Source of the DNA: Paragonimus westermani
Lineage: Eukaryota; Platyhelminthes; Trematoda; Plagiorchiida; Troglotrematidae
DNA length: 64,000 bases
Direction of reading: 5' to 3'
Assembly (NCBI GenBank): GCA_008508345.1
Contig: QNGE01001325.1
Location: 1-64,000 of the forward strand
Below, one piece after another: positions 28,475 to 40,199 of the stretch (positions are counted from its first letter, which is position 1; each line of letters opens with the position of its first letter). The position numbers and the translations under genes are program-made. Under the pieces are notes generated by a model. The model was not told where the DNA came from and made no database searches. It saw only the letters and a program-made list of their open reading frames with translations.

Positions 28475-28558
28475 TTGCGCCGGCTTGTGCATTCAGAATC
28501 TTATTACGTCATCCCAGTCCAGGATTCTCACGGTTTGTTGAGTTTGTCGCAATCAGTC
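28475..28558 (+). repeat. PLE-C inverted repeat, right copy
   Basis: Inverted partner of 27151-27234. It begins three bases beyond the first recognisable RT codons, so the RT start is joined almost directly to an antisense copy of the element's 3' end. Confidence 0.8.
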
Positions 28559-30129
28559 AACTGGAGCCGGCCCTGTGAAGTCAGAAACAATTATTCGTGA
28601 GCTTGGCCCACCTCTGGACTTAATGATCTTTCCTAACACATCGGTCGACTATTCATCCCACTCACCCTGTAACTGTTCGACATAAAAAGCTGTTTAATGT
28701 TATTATAAGTTTGTTAGTGAAGGGTCAGTACGAAATGCTAGCATCTACCAGTTTTTGTGTTTTGACGGTTTTGTTCAATTTTTTTGTTGTTCATTTCTGT
28801 TCCTGGCGCAGAGCCTTTGGTTCTATTTGGAGCGGTGTCCATCTGGTCCATTATTCCAGGTACTCATGTTCTTAAACACTATCTTTGATATCCTTCGTGC
28901 GTTCGCGTCCGCAAGTGATCACACTCGAACAGCGTTACTGACGCCTTGCTGACACCAAACCGTATGTGCGGATTTGGCACGATTTGTGGATGAAGACTTC
29001 CGAACATGTCCTGAACTGGGTTTTTAGGTTGGGCGTAGACCAGTTATTTTGGTTTTCTGAAAAGGTGTGTGGAAATTGCTTAAGAAGGTAGCCATACGAT
29101 TAGTGACTCATACCTAGATCATTAGGTAATGTAGTTCAGCCCAGTCAGAGGGAATTGCTATACTGTTTTTGTCCGAGGGACCTTAGCAGATTTCAGTTCT
29201 TAAAGAGCAGTCGCTACGCGTTTCCGTAAGGTTTTTTAAGGATGCCTCGTCTGGTAAGGCATATTCTTGTCATATTCTTTAAATTATTTGACTGGCAACC
29301 ATTAAATGTCCATTTAGGATTGGCTATGGTGTACACTAAAAAACAGTACATATATATAAGCGTACATTTTGTTAGTGAAATTATTAGACCGGATTCACCT
29401 TACTGCAGATTTCAGAGAAGACTCCAGCTTGCACGTTCCGTTGCTACATACATACGATTTGAAAGTTTTAAGAAATTATCTTCCACCATGATTAGATCAC
29501 ATAATCATTTTGAACAAAATCCTACCAGTTCCTGCGCTTTCGTCAGCCACAAATGTGCAAAGCTGTGCGGGTAACAAATAGATACAGTGTGGAGCATGAT
29601 GGGTGAACTGACTGGGCTTTCCAGTTATCTAGGCATTACTTTAAGTCATGTGTGAATGCAAAAGGTGGAATCTGGTTGCCTGTTAAGGAAGGCTTCAGGC
29701 ACGATTTACGGGTGATTCAGCTAAAATGATCAACGAGGAGTCCCAAATTCAGTTAACTCGCTAATGAACGATCAGAAGGGAATTTGGTTACTAGCGGGGT
29801 GTGTCAATTTATGCCAGATTTGTCTAGCTAACCGCTTACGTATGCGTAATGTTATTCAAGATGTCGGATTCCTCTCATTTTTTCTCTGGTGTGCAACAAC
29901 ATAGTCATGGGTAAACACGGTGAACATTGGTGAGAACTGACTGAAGCATCTTGCTAAACTAAAAGAGAGCAAGGATTCTGTGATAGCCAAGGAATGTACT
30001 GACATAAGACGGAAAATTCGTTTCATTTTCCAGTAAAGTCTTTTGAAGAACGTTCGCAAAAATCTTACCTCCCCGCAGGAAAAACTGATAAACACGGATT
30101 GCTTTCATATCTAAAGGCGGTCTTCTCAT
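28559..30129. other. Unassigned spacer
   Basis: A 110-codon plus-strand open stretch (29242-29574) has no recognisable domain. Nothing else stands out. Confidence 0.35.
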
Positions 30130-30300
30130 TCAGATAGACTTTCTAGTTAGCCTCTTTCGAAAAAATTCGGGTTTCACATTTGTTTGAGCTCGTCAGTAAT
30201 GCATATCCTTGCGACGGCCGGGGTCCGAAATCTGACCACGCTATTACGAGGCAACCCTGTTAACCAGTGTGCTATTGACCTCTCATTAGACGCAAGCGAA
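30130..30300 (-). repeat. SINE-like repeat, family 2, copy 2
   Basis: On the minus strand an A-box-like region (TAGCACACTGGTTAACAGGG) is followed by a B-box-like GATTTCGGACCCC, then the TTACTGACGAGC tract shared with 2270-2445. This order fits a tRNA-derived SINE head followed by its body. Confidence 0.5.
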
Positions 30301-30785
30301 TGTGGGTGGTGTTCAACGTGAAACTAACCAAATTCCAGATTAACCATCAGCAAACACAGGTGTTGTCTATGAAACTGTAATTAGGTTCACTCCTGAAGAA
30401 ACAATGTTGCTGTGATACTTAAAGAAGTCATAGGAGTGTTCTTTTTTCAATAATGCACTGTCCGCACGTTATGTACCTGGATAACTAGTAAACGTGGACA
30501 TTATAATGACCCAAACCATCTAGAAGGTTTACATAGACTAGTAAGCCACGGGACCTATTCCGCGAGATAAGTTTGGCTGCACCGACCATGAAAACTAGAT
30601 TACGCATGGTTCATCACCAGGCCAGGTGATGTGATCAGGATGTAATGGTCTGATTAACCACTCGTTGATAACAATTAACAGGGTTGACTACTTTTTTGTG
30701 ATATTTCTCCTCACACACTATTGAATGCAAGTCGTGTGATCTTCTCACTCAGTGATACCATACCATTCGGCTAGTCTAGAAGAAG

Positions 30786-30960
30786 CCCATTTACCTAAAA
30801 TCCGGATTCGAACCAGTGACAGAAGCATGTCCAGACTCGGCAAGTGCCCCACCAACTAAGCTACGGAGCCATGCTAGAAGCTTACAAATTACATATTAGG
30901 ACTCAGTTATTCACTCAACCCACTGTCTCATGGAGTATGTGTGAAAGTATCCAAGACATG
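30786..30960 (-). repeat. tRNA-headed SINE-like repeat, family 1, copy 2
   Basis: This is the best preserved tRNA-like head in the window. On the minus strand an A box (TAGCTTAGTTGG) is followed by a perfect B box (GGTTCGAATCC), spaced as in a tRNA. A pairing acceptor stem is not evident, so it is a SINE head rather than a tRNA gene. Homology to copy 1 at 1-150 continues about 80 bp upstream of the A box. Confidence 0.6.
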
Positions 30961-33178
30961 AATTGTCCAAGCACGACCTCCAACGCCACTGATAAGCGAA
31001 GTATTTATCAAATATGACAGACTACTTGTTAATATTTGATTAGTATAATTTTTAACTATCCTCAATTTGTTCATTCCAGTAAGCTAATACATTCTATCGA
31101 AACGTATACCCTTTTATCAAGTTAACTAATGAACAACAGATGTACAAATTTTTTTACGCCTATAACATCTGACTGAACAAAAACAAACAAGAACTACTGT
31201 GTTTCACTTGATCCTCACAGACAGCAAGGTAAACAAGGTTCCACCATGTCTCTTGATTGTTCGTTTGTGTTTAATCAAGCACGTACATATCTTTCGTTCT
31301 GTTCACATAAACTGTGGCCTTTCATGGAAGACGTATTCAATTTTGTATACAATGTTTGTTCTGAAGTTTCCCCTCTAACCATACTGTCACTTGAAATGTA
31401 GTGAACACTGGTTTGTACTATAGGTGCGTTATTTTCTTTTCAGTGTGTTCATTATACATATGTTGGAGCAGTTGAAGCTTTTTCGTGCAGGGCAGAATTT
31501 AAGACCAATGTTTCCTACAGTAGGCTTTATGTTTGTGGATTTCCATATTACATAAGTACCGACTGAATAGATGATTGGCAGATCACTATTTGGTTACCAG
31601 CGTCTTCCCTCAATGGTTTATTCCAGATCCTCGGTTGTTCTTTCTGTTGCTTTTTTTCATAACCATTTAACATGAACAAATAAACGATGCTTCTGTACGT
31701 TGGTGACGCAACTAGTTGGCTGGTTGTAAACTGTTTACGAAAAGTAGAAATTATGCAAAACGACATGAACTATGAAACCAGTAATTTGCATGAAATAACA
31801 TGCCATTAACCGTTAACAAGTGTACTGTCATGTATATCCATCATCAAAACTGTGTTGGCTACTATCATGGTAAGTCTAGACTGATCGTCTTCATATGTAA
31901 ACTAATCGTAGGAACTACGATGACAAACATATTAGGTTTGCCTTTAATTTGAGCTGTTTTGGCTAAAAAGCTTTGGTCACTTTGATCCTTCTATAAATTA
32001 GTTATGAAACCTCCTACCATAAAACATGTGTCAAAGGCAGACAATTTCTGGAGTTACAGTTGGTTACTGTGTAGACAGAACTTTGTAGTCAGAACTTGCA
32101 CATACTCAGAACCTAATTGCAGAAATGTGTCCTGATGACCTAATCAGTTTTCAGCTCACAACTCTACTGGCTCGGCAAATCCGTGAGAAACAACCCACAC
32201 TCGATGATTTCTGGTCAGTTGACATACATGTCTATCACAATATTGTCTCAACGTTAGTTTCTGATGCACTTGTACTCCTTCTTCTTTCTGGACTTTCTCT
32301 CAGTTCGTTTCTGTTAACTTTTAAAATACTTGCGTACACCGTCCCGAACAGTATGTTTCCTAAATAGCGCAGCCATGGGAATGCACACACACTGCTTATC
32401 GTACCCACTGTTCAAACATTTGAACCTGTAAGACATTTCTCCACATTTCCAAAACCCTTCGGCATTGCAAAGTGTCAGTTTTCTTCTAAACCTAATTCGG
32501 TAATAGATTGGCTAGCAGATTGAGCACAAAATTCATCAGCTCAGATCATGAGAATTATCCTTGTGCCCAGCTATTCGGACCGTAGTGCCTCTTCACGTTT
32601 GGATTGTTCCAGAAGTGGTCGCGACCTTTCTCTTGGCTTACTTGCATGTGTTCTCTCCGTGTGCCACTTATCAACAAGTATTTAAATTGTGAAACCTGAG
32701 TTCGTCTTATGTGTGTTGAAGTGGGTTTATGAATTCAAACATCGATAATTCAGTAAATCTGACTGTCCTATTCTTGTTCAGAGGAGTTTATATTCGAACC
32801 CTGTGTTGGCCAAAAAATCAACACCAGAGCACTCAATGAGTAAATCAGACCTACTCTGATCGGTCGTTTTGAACGTTGTTCACTTAAAAAAGTGGCACAG
32901 ACACACAATAGAGATTACGAAGAAACATGGAAACAGACGACGCATTACCACAATCAAGTTCTTACGACTGACACTAGTGGTAAGGACAAGCACAAGGGAA
33001 TGGAAGAGCACACAGGGGGGGGGTGAAAAGCCGCACGAATATAAAACGAGAATTAAAACGGAATACACGAACAAGCAACCCAAACAGTCCTGAGTACGAT
33101 TCACTATGCCAGACGCAAGCACATTTAGTTAATAGTGTATAGCTGGAAGAAAGCTTGTGTAATATTGTTTCAATTTTA
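30961..33178. other. Unassigned region upstream of the candidate exon
   Basis: A plus-strand open stretch at 32125-32367 begins just after a plausible acceptor (attgcag) and ends in a hydrophobic run (VLLLLSGLSLSSFLL). It could be an upstream exon of the gene ending at 33544, but frame and donor could not be established. A decayed B box (GGGTTCGAA, minus) lies near 32785. A run of nine G lies near 33015-33023. Confidence 0.25.
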
Positions 33179-33544
33179 GCATTTTTGAGCCCGGAACGTA
33201 AACGATACATTGGCTATCAGATCGTGACTTCCAGCACCAACCAGCACACAAACAGACCACAAGGTTTACAACCATGGGTTAACATATGCGAAACGTGTCT
33301 GAGCCAACGCATCGAGAAAGGCATGAATGTCGAGTTTAGAGAGTGGCAAACACAAGCAGGTTACATTCTGTATTGTTCATGCTCTAGTCCATCCCATCCT
33401 GCTCAGACTTATGCAACACCAGTAGTTAAACATCCTTTTTATGGGATTATCAAAATTTATCGGGAAAACTGCTCATGTGGTAGTAATGTTGTTGTCATTC
33501 GTTACAAAATTATCAAGACCATAACCGAATCACAAGTGGCTTAA
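33179..33544 (+). CDS. Candidate terminal exon of an unidentified host gene
   Basis: A strong acceptor-like sequence (ttgtttcaattttag) ends at 33178. From there a frame stays open for about 120 codons to TAA at 33542-33544. The sequence looks protein-like: balanced composition and eight cysteines, several in short clusters (ICETCL, YCSCSS, NCSCGS). It also has aromatic/basic blocks (HPFYGIIKIYREN, VVVIRYKII). It matches none of the RT, gag or integrase families seen elsewhere in the window. The cysteine pattern suggests an extracellular disulfide-bonded domain, but I cannot name the family. Upstream exons are not defined. An unrecognised transposon fragment remains possible. Confidence 0.35.
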   Translation, partial: AFLSPERKRYIGYQIVTSSTNQHTNRPQGLQPWVNICETCLSQRIEKGMNVEFREWQTQAGYILYCSCSSPSHPAQTYATPVVKHPFYGIIKIYRENCSCGSNVVVIRYKIIKTITESQVA

Positions 33545-35162
33545 GCCTGAACACTTTCCAAGCTTTGTCCACAATGTTTGCGATTTTATCAAACAACCTA
33601 CAAACGCTGACATGCCTAACTTTAACAAGTGGTAATCATTATTGAATGCAAGCACTGACTTCCGCCACTCCCTTAGCAGTACTTCATATTCTCTAATTGC
33701 AGAAAATAAGCAAGACTAACCAATTAAAACCTCTACTGTACGTAAAGTAATTTGAAGTGTATTGCGGAGTAGGGTGGTATCCTATACATGCTTTAAGTTC
33801 CCAAATCCAACACCCGTTAGCAGCATCACTGTTCATTGTTTACAGTCAGCCTGAGCTCTGTCTAAAATGTTGTCTATTGTTAATCATCTACAAAAGTCAG
33901 AGCTGGTTGATCCTGCCTAACTTCACCTGAAATTCTAAAAATCAGTGATAAAGCGCCTTGAGTCATTGCCATCCCCAAACGTGACAATCGATTACTGATG
34001 GGTATATGCACACATCTTTAGAATAACATTTTGTTGGACACTGTAAGAAAACGGCTGTATCAACTGGATCAACTACAACACAGGCGTATGTCTTCAACAG
34101 AAACTAGTAGTTTTTGTGGCAGCAGCCACGAAACCGGTGGTGTGCTTCCAACGCATTTCGACCATTAGACATATCACCTCTACCAACGTACCCTGTAAAA
34201 CTATAATGTCGTCTAGGAGCCTGAAGCAATGCAACTCTTCACATAGTCCCAATAAATACTCTTGGCATCCACACTGGTCCACGGATTCTATTGAGCCCAA
34301 AATAAAAACGCACTGCTGACTCTAAAACGGGTTAGTAACTACAAAATTTTATAGTACTGAGAAGCTTACCAGTAGTGTTTTGAGAGTAATATAGCGTTAT
34401 ATATGTAACTAAGAGGTTAACCATTCCGTTATTTTACAGTCTACTTCACAATGTAGAGGCGGGTCTGCATCGTGTTGGTTCCATTCGTGAGCAGCTTTCT
34501 TCGATTCTGTTTGTTTGAACCAGTTGCACTGAGCCTTTTGATAAACTGATAACATCAGTTGGTTACAACGTAGATCATAAACTTTATTGAAAATAAACAG
34601 GAACAACTTGACTGTTGTAAGGAAACCCCTATACTGTTTCACCCTGAAATTGAGGAGGTACCAAGTAGCAATATATATTGACTACAGTTGTTAACTGAAG
34701 TTTGTGTTGCTGGTGTTAAATGCATATATGTTGTACGTAGTTTTGGATGTATTAAAACTTCGTTCGTCTACTCACGGTATTGTTGTTACTCCGCAAAAAC
34801 CAACTGTGGGGTTTGGTCCGAGTACGTTTATGATTACTTTGTAACACGCAGCCGAAACCATCAAGTGCACACGTGTTAAATTTGAATTGTGTAACAGGGA
34901 GTGCTGTTACGTTGTTGGCGCCGTTTTAGTTTCCGTTTGTGTAAGTCGTGTACATGGCCTACCGGGCCTTTGGCTTACACTTGTTCATATTGTTTCCTTT
35001 CACAGGACTTTTGTTGAGACCGCTATTCCGAAAGATCGCTATTCCCCGGTGTGTCCACGTTACCCAAATTTAGTCCACAAGTTTAATGGATAATCAGAAC
35101 AGAAGCAACCGGCTTGCATGTTACGTTATTATGTACTTCGAGCTGCTACGGTGAATTCTTGT
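33545..35162. other. Unassigned spacer before the gypsy array
   Basis: No clear gene. Plus-strand frames at 34688-35093 may be the leader or LTR of G1, but no LTR pair was recognised. Confidence 0.3.
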
Positions 35163-35665
35163 GATGTATTTTACACTTTAAAAAATTTCTGTGTTCACCG
35201 ACATTCACGAGATATCCAGGATTACTCTGAGCTTTTTGAAATTTGGAGTGTTAAATTTAAATATGTCAGGAACGGTAAAAAATCACTACACCTTCTCACA
35301 CCCGTTGGCAAAGATGGCAAAGTTTTGAATACAAATCTAACGTTTGGTAATTCCTACATTCCATTTTTTCCTCTGAGGATCTACTTTCGAGCGTGTTCGG
35401 CTGCCCGATTTCAAAACTGCATGAACAAGTAAATTTTGTACTTGAACGAAAAACGACCATCAGTTAGTTCTTGATTTGTACTTTATATTCAACATCAGGC
35501 TACATGATGTAATCTTAGTGGCTAAATGTACATTCAGCTGAGACGCCAATTCTTTGCAGAACTCAGTGCCTCTTGTCACTAGTACAAGTTATTACTGCTA
35601 TACAAACCGCTCTTCCAGTCAGATAGATCCCTGTATGTATGTATTCAAGATGTTAGGGTTGCTAG
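35163..35665 (+). pseudogene. G1 gag remnant
   Basis: Gag of this gypsy clade packages the RNA. Blocks seen are FEIWSVKFKYV, LLTPVGKDGKVL and SAARFQNC in the frame 35118-35432. In another phase after a stop and frame change come MYIQLRRQFFAEL, KLLLLYKPLFQS and IQDVRVAS (to about 35665). These line up block by block with the gag copies of G2 and G3. The zinc knuckle was not found. Confidence 0.6.
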
Positions 35666-35899
35666 CGATGCTAGAAGATGGGCACAAAAACACAATCGAT
35701 AGTTTGAAAAAGGTACCCAGTTGAATGAATGCAGCTACTGGATTACCTTAGTGTAAGCGAAATGTTCAACTGTGAAATGACTTTAAGTCCTGTGGCCATG
35801 AAAATCTTTGACCAAATACCCATTCCGCATTTCCGGATAATACAAATGTGAAGGTATGGGCTAGGTTCAAACCGTTCACCGAAGTTTGAAAGTATGCTG

Positions 35900-36260
35900 G
35901 GTCCATACTTCTTCGGAAGAGCAAAGTCTATAATCTGACCTTTAATTCAACACCTTACTATAAATTTGGACAATTTCACTGAGCCTACTTACCCCATTAC
36001 ACTTCACTTTAACAAAAACGGTGGTCCTGAACTTTCAGGGATTAATGACACCAGGAATGTTGAGTCTGCTATTAAGACACATCTTATGAAGAGGCTTAAA
36101 TCAGTCCTTGATATCTACTGATTCTCCTGTTAAATGTGTTACTGGGCATGCTTTAACTGTTCGTGGCAATTATGAACTTTCAGTCGCAAATACACAGTCC
36201 ACTACTCATACATTTTTCCTTTTGTATTGATTCCGGACCAGTTTTTATTTATTTTAAGTA
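35900..36260 (+). pseudogene. G1 probable protease region
   Basis: The position between gag and RT, and a short block (GHALTVRGNYELSV, about 36145-36195), fit the aspartic protease part of pol. No D-T/S-G triad is visible, so the call rests on order and weak resemblance. Confidence 0.3.
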
Positions 36261-36599
36261 TATGAAAATCTTGATGCTTTCTTGTGCATTGCCTGTTGGA
36301 CCTTCTGAGACCGAAACTCGTGAACTGACTTTGCGGTGTCCGGAACCATACGGCAGTACCCGAATCAAACCAAATGGCTTTAACGTATTCGATTTGTTTC
36401 TTTCCATGGTGCATCGCTTAGCTTCCTGTGTTGTTCATAATAGGTCGTCTGAACCGATTAGAAAAGAAAACACTGGCTTCTGTGGGATCATTTACATTGG
36501 TTGCTCCAAACACCCCATTGCTTTAAACATATGTTCCCTTTAAGCGGTTGTACGGCAAAGGAACTAGGAGACATTCTCTACCGATCTGTTGGTTCGACA

Positions 36600-37566
36600 C
36601 ACTTTTTGGAATCCAATCTCGAACATTCACACACACAAATTTCTGTTGGCAGTGGTTAATCTCCAAACTACAACAAACGCTCAGTTCACTGTTTTTGGGT
36701 GCAACATTTTCCATTTTGGATTGCATGTTTCTCCAGTAAACTTTCAAGATGTAGTGAACAGTCATTGCTAACCTCAAATCTATTGCAGTTTACCAGCGTT
36801 ATTTTAATGTGCGTAGCTCTGCCGGAGGTACCGATGATGATAAATTGTTTTTTAGTTATAAGAGTATACATACATCGTCACCATTAATAATGAGAAGTGT
36901 CTTTTCAGTGCTGCAAAATTTTCCTATCCTGGATACTTGGATAATGACACCCGGCTTCGACTTGATCTCAAGCGCTTTTCATTTCTTTTAATGACTCCTC
37001 CTTCGAAGACTGTTGAGAAATTGCCTTTACTTATGGATTCACTTCAATAATATCCTCGTTTTAGCTCGAATTATGCCCAAAGAACAGGTTTTCTCTTTTC
37101 AGCTATTCCTCAAAACACATTTGTGTAGTCAAGTTTATCAGAAGTTATGGTGTGTCGTCTGCTAAACTTCCTCATCACAAGTGCTACTGTGTGACCGTTT
37201 TCTTCTAAACTTCCACGTGATGCGATTACGCACGCGTCACACACGGACACAGGTGCTAAGTTAGGTTGAGATGGCCACATAGGTCTGTAAGTTTTGAGAT
37301 GCCTTAGTCAACTTAAGCATGGCTACGCTCAAAGTCAGTCAGAAACGTGCGCGATTTATTGGGCTGTGGCTTGTCTTCACAAATGCAGCTTTGGTTCGCG
37401 AGATGCAATTATCTCCAACGACGAGACACTAAAGTTTCCTTATGTGCCGATTGTCACTGAACGTATTTCTTATTACCATTGTTTTACTACATTGTTGATT
37501 ATAAGATATACATTTGCGTTCGAGAGACAAATAGCTGACTTGTTCAAATGCAGGGTGTTGTTGCTG
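36600..37566 (+). pseudogene. G1 reverse transcriptase end and RNase H
   Basis: Palm residue traces (FHFGLHVSPVNFQDVV, about 36700-36755) are followed by the thumb (RLDLKRFSFLLMTPPSKTVE, about 36955-37015). The RNase H start is RDAITHAS with CLSQLKHGYAQSQSETCAIY at 37294-37360, then HKCSFG and IISNDETLKFPY to about 37450. Stops and frame changes are frequent. The RNase H order (substrate-strand D, the E in the SETCA block, then the D of SND) matches the family. Confidence 0.65.
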
Positions 37567-37764
37567 CGTTGAAATTTGATGGAACTGAATGAAATGTTTT
37601 ATCGTTCTTTTCGTTACGAATTGGTTTCACTGCTCTGACCTCCAGTATATACATATATACATGTAATTCAACAACACACGATCTGTGTAGTCGTGGCTTG
37701 TTGCGTTTTACAATTCCTATACGTTCAGTTGTTATTTTATTTAGTTCAAGTCTGACGTCGAACT

Positions 37765-38515
37765 TTGGAACAACTTACAACGATTAATGAAACCGATCAA
37801 TTACAGTTCTATTCAGAAGTCCGTGAATTGGATGATAATTTAGGATGGTTTTACATTTGGTATCTCATAAAATCCGATTTGGACGAGAAGGCAAAGAAGA
37901 TTGCTTACTTGTTAAATTCTGCTCTAGTCAGAAACTTGACCTTTTCGGGGTCACTAGTCAATTTTTTATATCCTGTGATAGAGGAAATACATTTCCAATA
38001 TTCAAAAATGGTAGGTTCTGCGGCAGTTAGATTAACCAAACTCAGTGTACTGATTCGGACAGAATCTCAATCCATCTGTGATTTCATCCTAGAGTTGTAA
38101 ACACAGGTAGCTAAATGTGAATAAAATATCCAGTTGGTGAATCAGATAGGGGGTCGACTGATTGTTGCTATTAACTTGCCAGAGTCACAAAAGAAATTCC
38201 TCTTACAGCATGACCAAAGGTTTCATGCCATTCGTAAAATGTGTGAATCATTTGAGGATGCGACAGGAGTTACGAAGGCCACTGCGGATATCTTGTACAA
38301 GTATTTGAAAAGCAACAATATGAGACTAAAGCAGGTTTACAGATTCGAACATCATATTGATTTGCGTGCTCTGAGAACATTCGTTCACTTTTCTAAACAG
38401 AATAACGGGATCTCTGTGTTACAATGAATTGAGAACTACGATTATTGTGGAGGCAATCGTCCTCGGTGTTCTTGTTCACAGAGATGGGCAAAATGCTTTA
38501 TCTGTAGCGAAGTAG
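37765..38515 (+). pseudogene. G2 gag with zinc knuckle
   Basis: Blocks are KIAYLLNSALVRNLTF, LSVLIRTESQSICDFILEL (37765-38100), then after two stops GRLIVAINLPESQKKFLL and HAIRKMCESFEDATGV (38134-38427). At about 38442-38505 a zinc-knuckle remnant reads YCGGNRPRCSC...AKCFIC, keeping most cysteines. Order and spacing match G1 and G3 gag. Two in-frame stops (38098-38100 and shortly after) interrupt it. Confidence 0.7.
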
Positions 38516-38565
38516 ATCCAAACTTTTAGCATTTAACAACGCAGTCTAATTTCAACATACAATCA

Positions 38566-38994
38566 TTGACCCAACATATTTCCACTCTTTCTGTATCAAA
38601 TTTTGCTCGAGATACTTCTCATGTTTTAGAAACATTAGTGTTTGACAAAAGCCATAATTTCACCGTTGATATCGTTAGTGCTGAGTTATTAATCTCACAC
38701 TCAGATTCAAGTGAATTTAACCTGGATGCCGTTCTTCAGATCACACGACTACAAATTCGTAGTATTACTGGTCACTCACTGCTTATTTAAGGTTGTTGGA
38801 CTGCATTAATGAAGTCGCCTGATGTTATCTCTATCGACCGTCAATTTGTGGTCTCAAGCTCATATTCTTTTATCCTTGGACTTGAAGTTTCACGCATACT
38901 ACACTCAGACATTTCTCTGATAACATTAGTGAATGAGGCTAACATTAAAAAACTTATGTTGAACCGTTCTAAAGTCATAGGGGGAATGTGAATT
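38566..38994 (+). pseudogene. G2 aspartic protease region
   Basis: An open stretch with one break holds SHNFTVDIVSAELLIS, where the expected active-site D-T/S-G reads D-I-V and is therefore lost. It also has LQIRSITGHSLLI and FILGLEVSRILHSD, the usual ILGxD-type block. It sits between the zinc knuckle and RT, as in gypsy pol. Confidence 0.6.
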
Positions 38995-39062
38995 TTGAGG
39001 GTGAAGCCTGAAGCTCCAGGGGGGAACCAGTTTTCCTTGATGGACGAACCAGTCCGTTTGGT

Positions 39063-39290
39063 TTGCGAGAACATTTGCGCAAACAATTGCCATTTCTGTG
39101 TGATAAAGGAGAAGCAACGCGAGTTGAATCATTGAACCGGGTGACTCCGATTGTGAAGCTACTGAAGACCGATGGAATTACGCCGAGAAGTTGTCACGAC
39201 TACAATTTGACATTGAATACACCTCTACTGCAACGTACTTGCACAAGAAGAAGAGTCCAAGTATGTACTGTATTCTTTGTCAAGTTATAA
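39063..39290 (+). pseudogene. G2 reverse transcriptase N-terminus
   Basis: The block TPIVKLLKTDGITPRSCHDY followed by NLTLNTPLLQRTC is the fingers entry of gypsy RT. It corresponds to G3 residues from 41010 on. The similarity stops at about 39260, before any catalytic aspartate. Confidence 0.65.
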
Positions 39291-39425
39291 CTTGTTGATT
39301 GAGACTTTCGATCATCATCCTAATCAGTTCAATCCCAAACACCTCACGAAACTAGCTGTTGGCCTGAACTTATCCAAGTACTTCATTTCCGTGTAACTGG
39401 AGTCAGATTTCCATAACTTCCTACG

Positions 39426-40190
39426 ATGGATTCCCGTCCGCGTGGAGGTCCGAATGATTATTTTTCGCCAAGAGAAAACGAAGACCAATCAGAGCATTTT
39501 CATGTGTGATATCTCACTGGGAAAGAGCTGAAGATGGGAAAGAAAGTTGCTCACCTCCTCATCGTAAGTGGAAAGAATGCGTGTAGCTTGTTTAAAAATT
39601 TACCAACCTCTGATTCACCCGTTACTTTCTCTTACGAATCCTCAAAGACAACGCCGCTGCTCCCATACGTTCAACCTGTAAAGTTTGAAGCAGCTTAACG
39701 AACCAAAGTTCATAACCGCATAACGAAGGTAAATCATGATATCAGGCATTTCACTTTTGAAAATCGGACTCAAGCAACTTGGTGTAATTCTGAGAACCAG
39801 CTATAAGTCCAATTTTTTGACCGGTTGATCGCTGGAATAAATATTCGTAATCTACAACAGAAGTTTCGCTAATTCCGAATTCGACTGTCCAGTAAGCTAC
39901 AGCATTGTGCACACAATATCAGGATGTCAGGCTTTTGCGATAGATGAGCCGTTGGTTTCATGCAACTACAATTTGAGAAGGTCTTGTCAAAAGGGCTACT
40001 GTCCAATAAGGTACACATTCGAAATGCAGTTTGCGGTGATCAACTTGCACCTGATTCGTGTTGCCTAACAGCGGAACAGCTGTATGTCATGTGGTAACAA
40101 ACATTCTCAATTGACTTGTGGACTTCAAAACACCAAATGTCACAATTGTGGTAAAAACGATCAAATTTAATCCGTTTGTCACGGTCCAAA
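39426..40190 (+). pseudogene. G3 gag with two zinc knuckles
   Basis: From the ATG at 39426 the frame reads MDSRPRGGPNDYF, then a stop, then KVAHLLIVSGKNACSL, LPYVQPVKFEAA and DRLIAGINIRNLQQKF. At about 40084-40170 a double zinc knuckle reads CMSCGNKHSQLTCG then KCHNCGKNDQI, a stop, and SVCHG. This is a textbook gag nucleic-acid-binding end with one nonsense change inside the second knuckle. Confidence 0.7.
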
Positions 40191-40199
40191 ATTTTTTTT

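Larger units (their letters stand above)
27151..28558 (-). mobile_element. Penelope-like element PLE-C with inverted end copy
   Basis: Minus-strand PLE remnant running from the RT start (28472) to within the GIY-YIG domain (27151). At its 5' side the plus-strand segment 28475-28558 is the reverse complement of its own last 84 bp (27151-27234) with three mismatches by eye. The element is thus capped by an inverted copy of its 3' coding end, the same plan as PLE-A. I found no target-site duplication. Confidence 0.75.
35163..37566 (+). mobile_element. Gypsy element G1 (K02A2.6-like), decayed
   Basis: Gag, probable protease, RT thumb and RNase H traces occur in the correct order on the plus strand. 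LTRs and integrase were not recognised. The next element's gag begins only about 200 bp after its RNase H, so the integrase end is missing. Confidence 0.65.
37765..39290 (+). mobile_element. Gypsy element G2 (K02A2.6-like), gag to start of RT
   Basis: A second element in the same orientation begins about 200 bp after G1. It has gag, zinc knuckle, protease and only the first part of RT before it ends at about 39.26-39.29 kb. G3 gag starts at about 39426. I found no continuation of the G2 RT after G3. Confidence 0.65.

Noticed and set aside
30786..30880. Genuine tRNA gene
   Set aside because: Good A and B boxes but no matching acceptor stem, and a second copy exists with homology beyond the tRNA limits.
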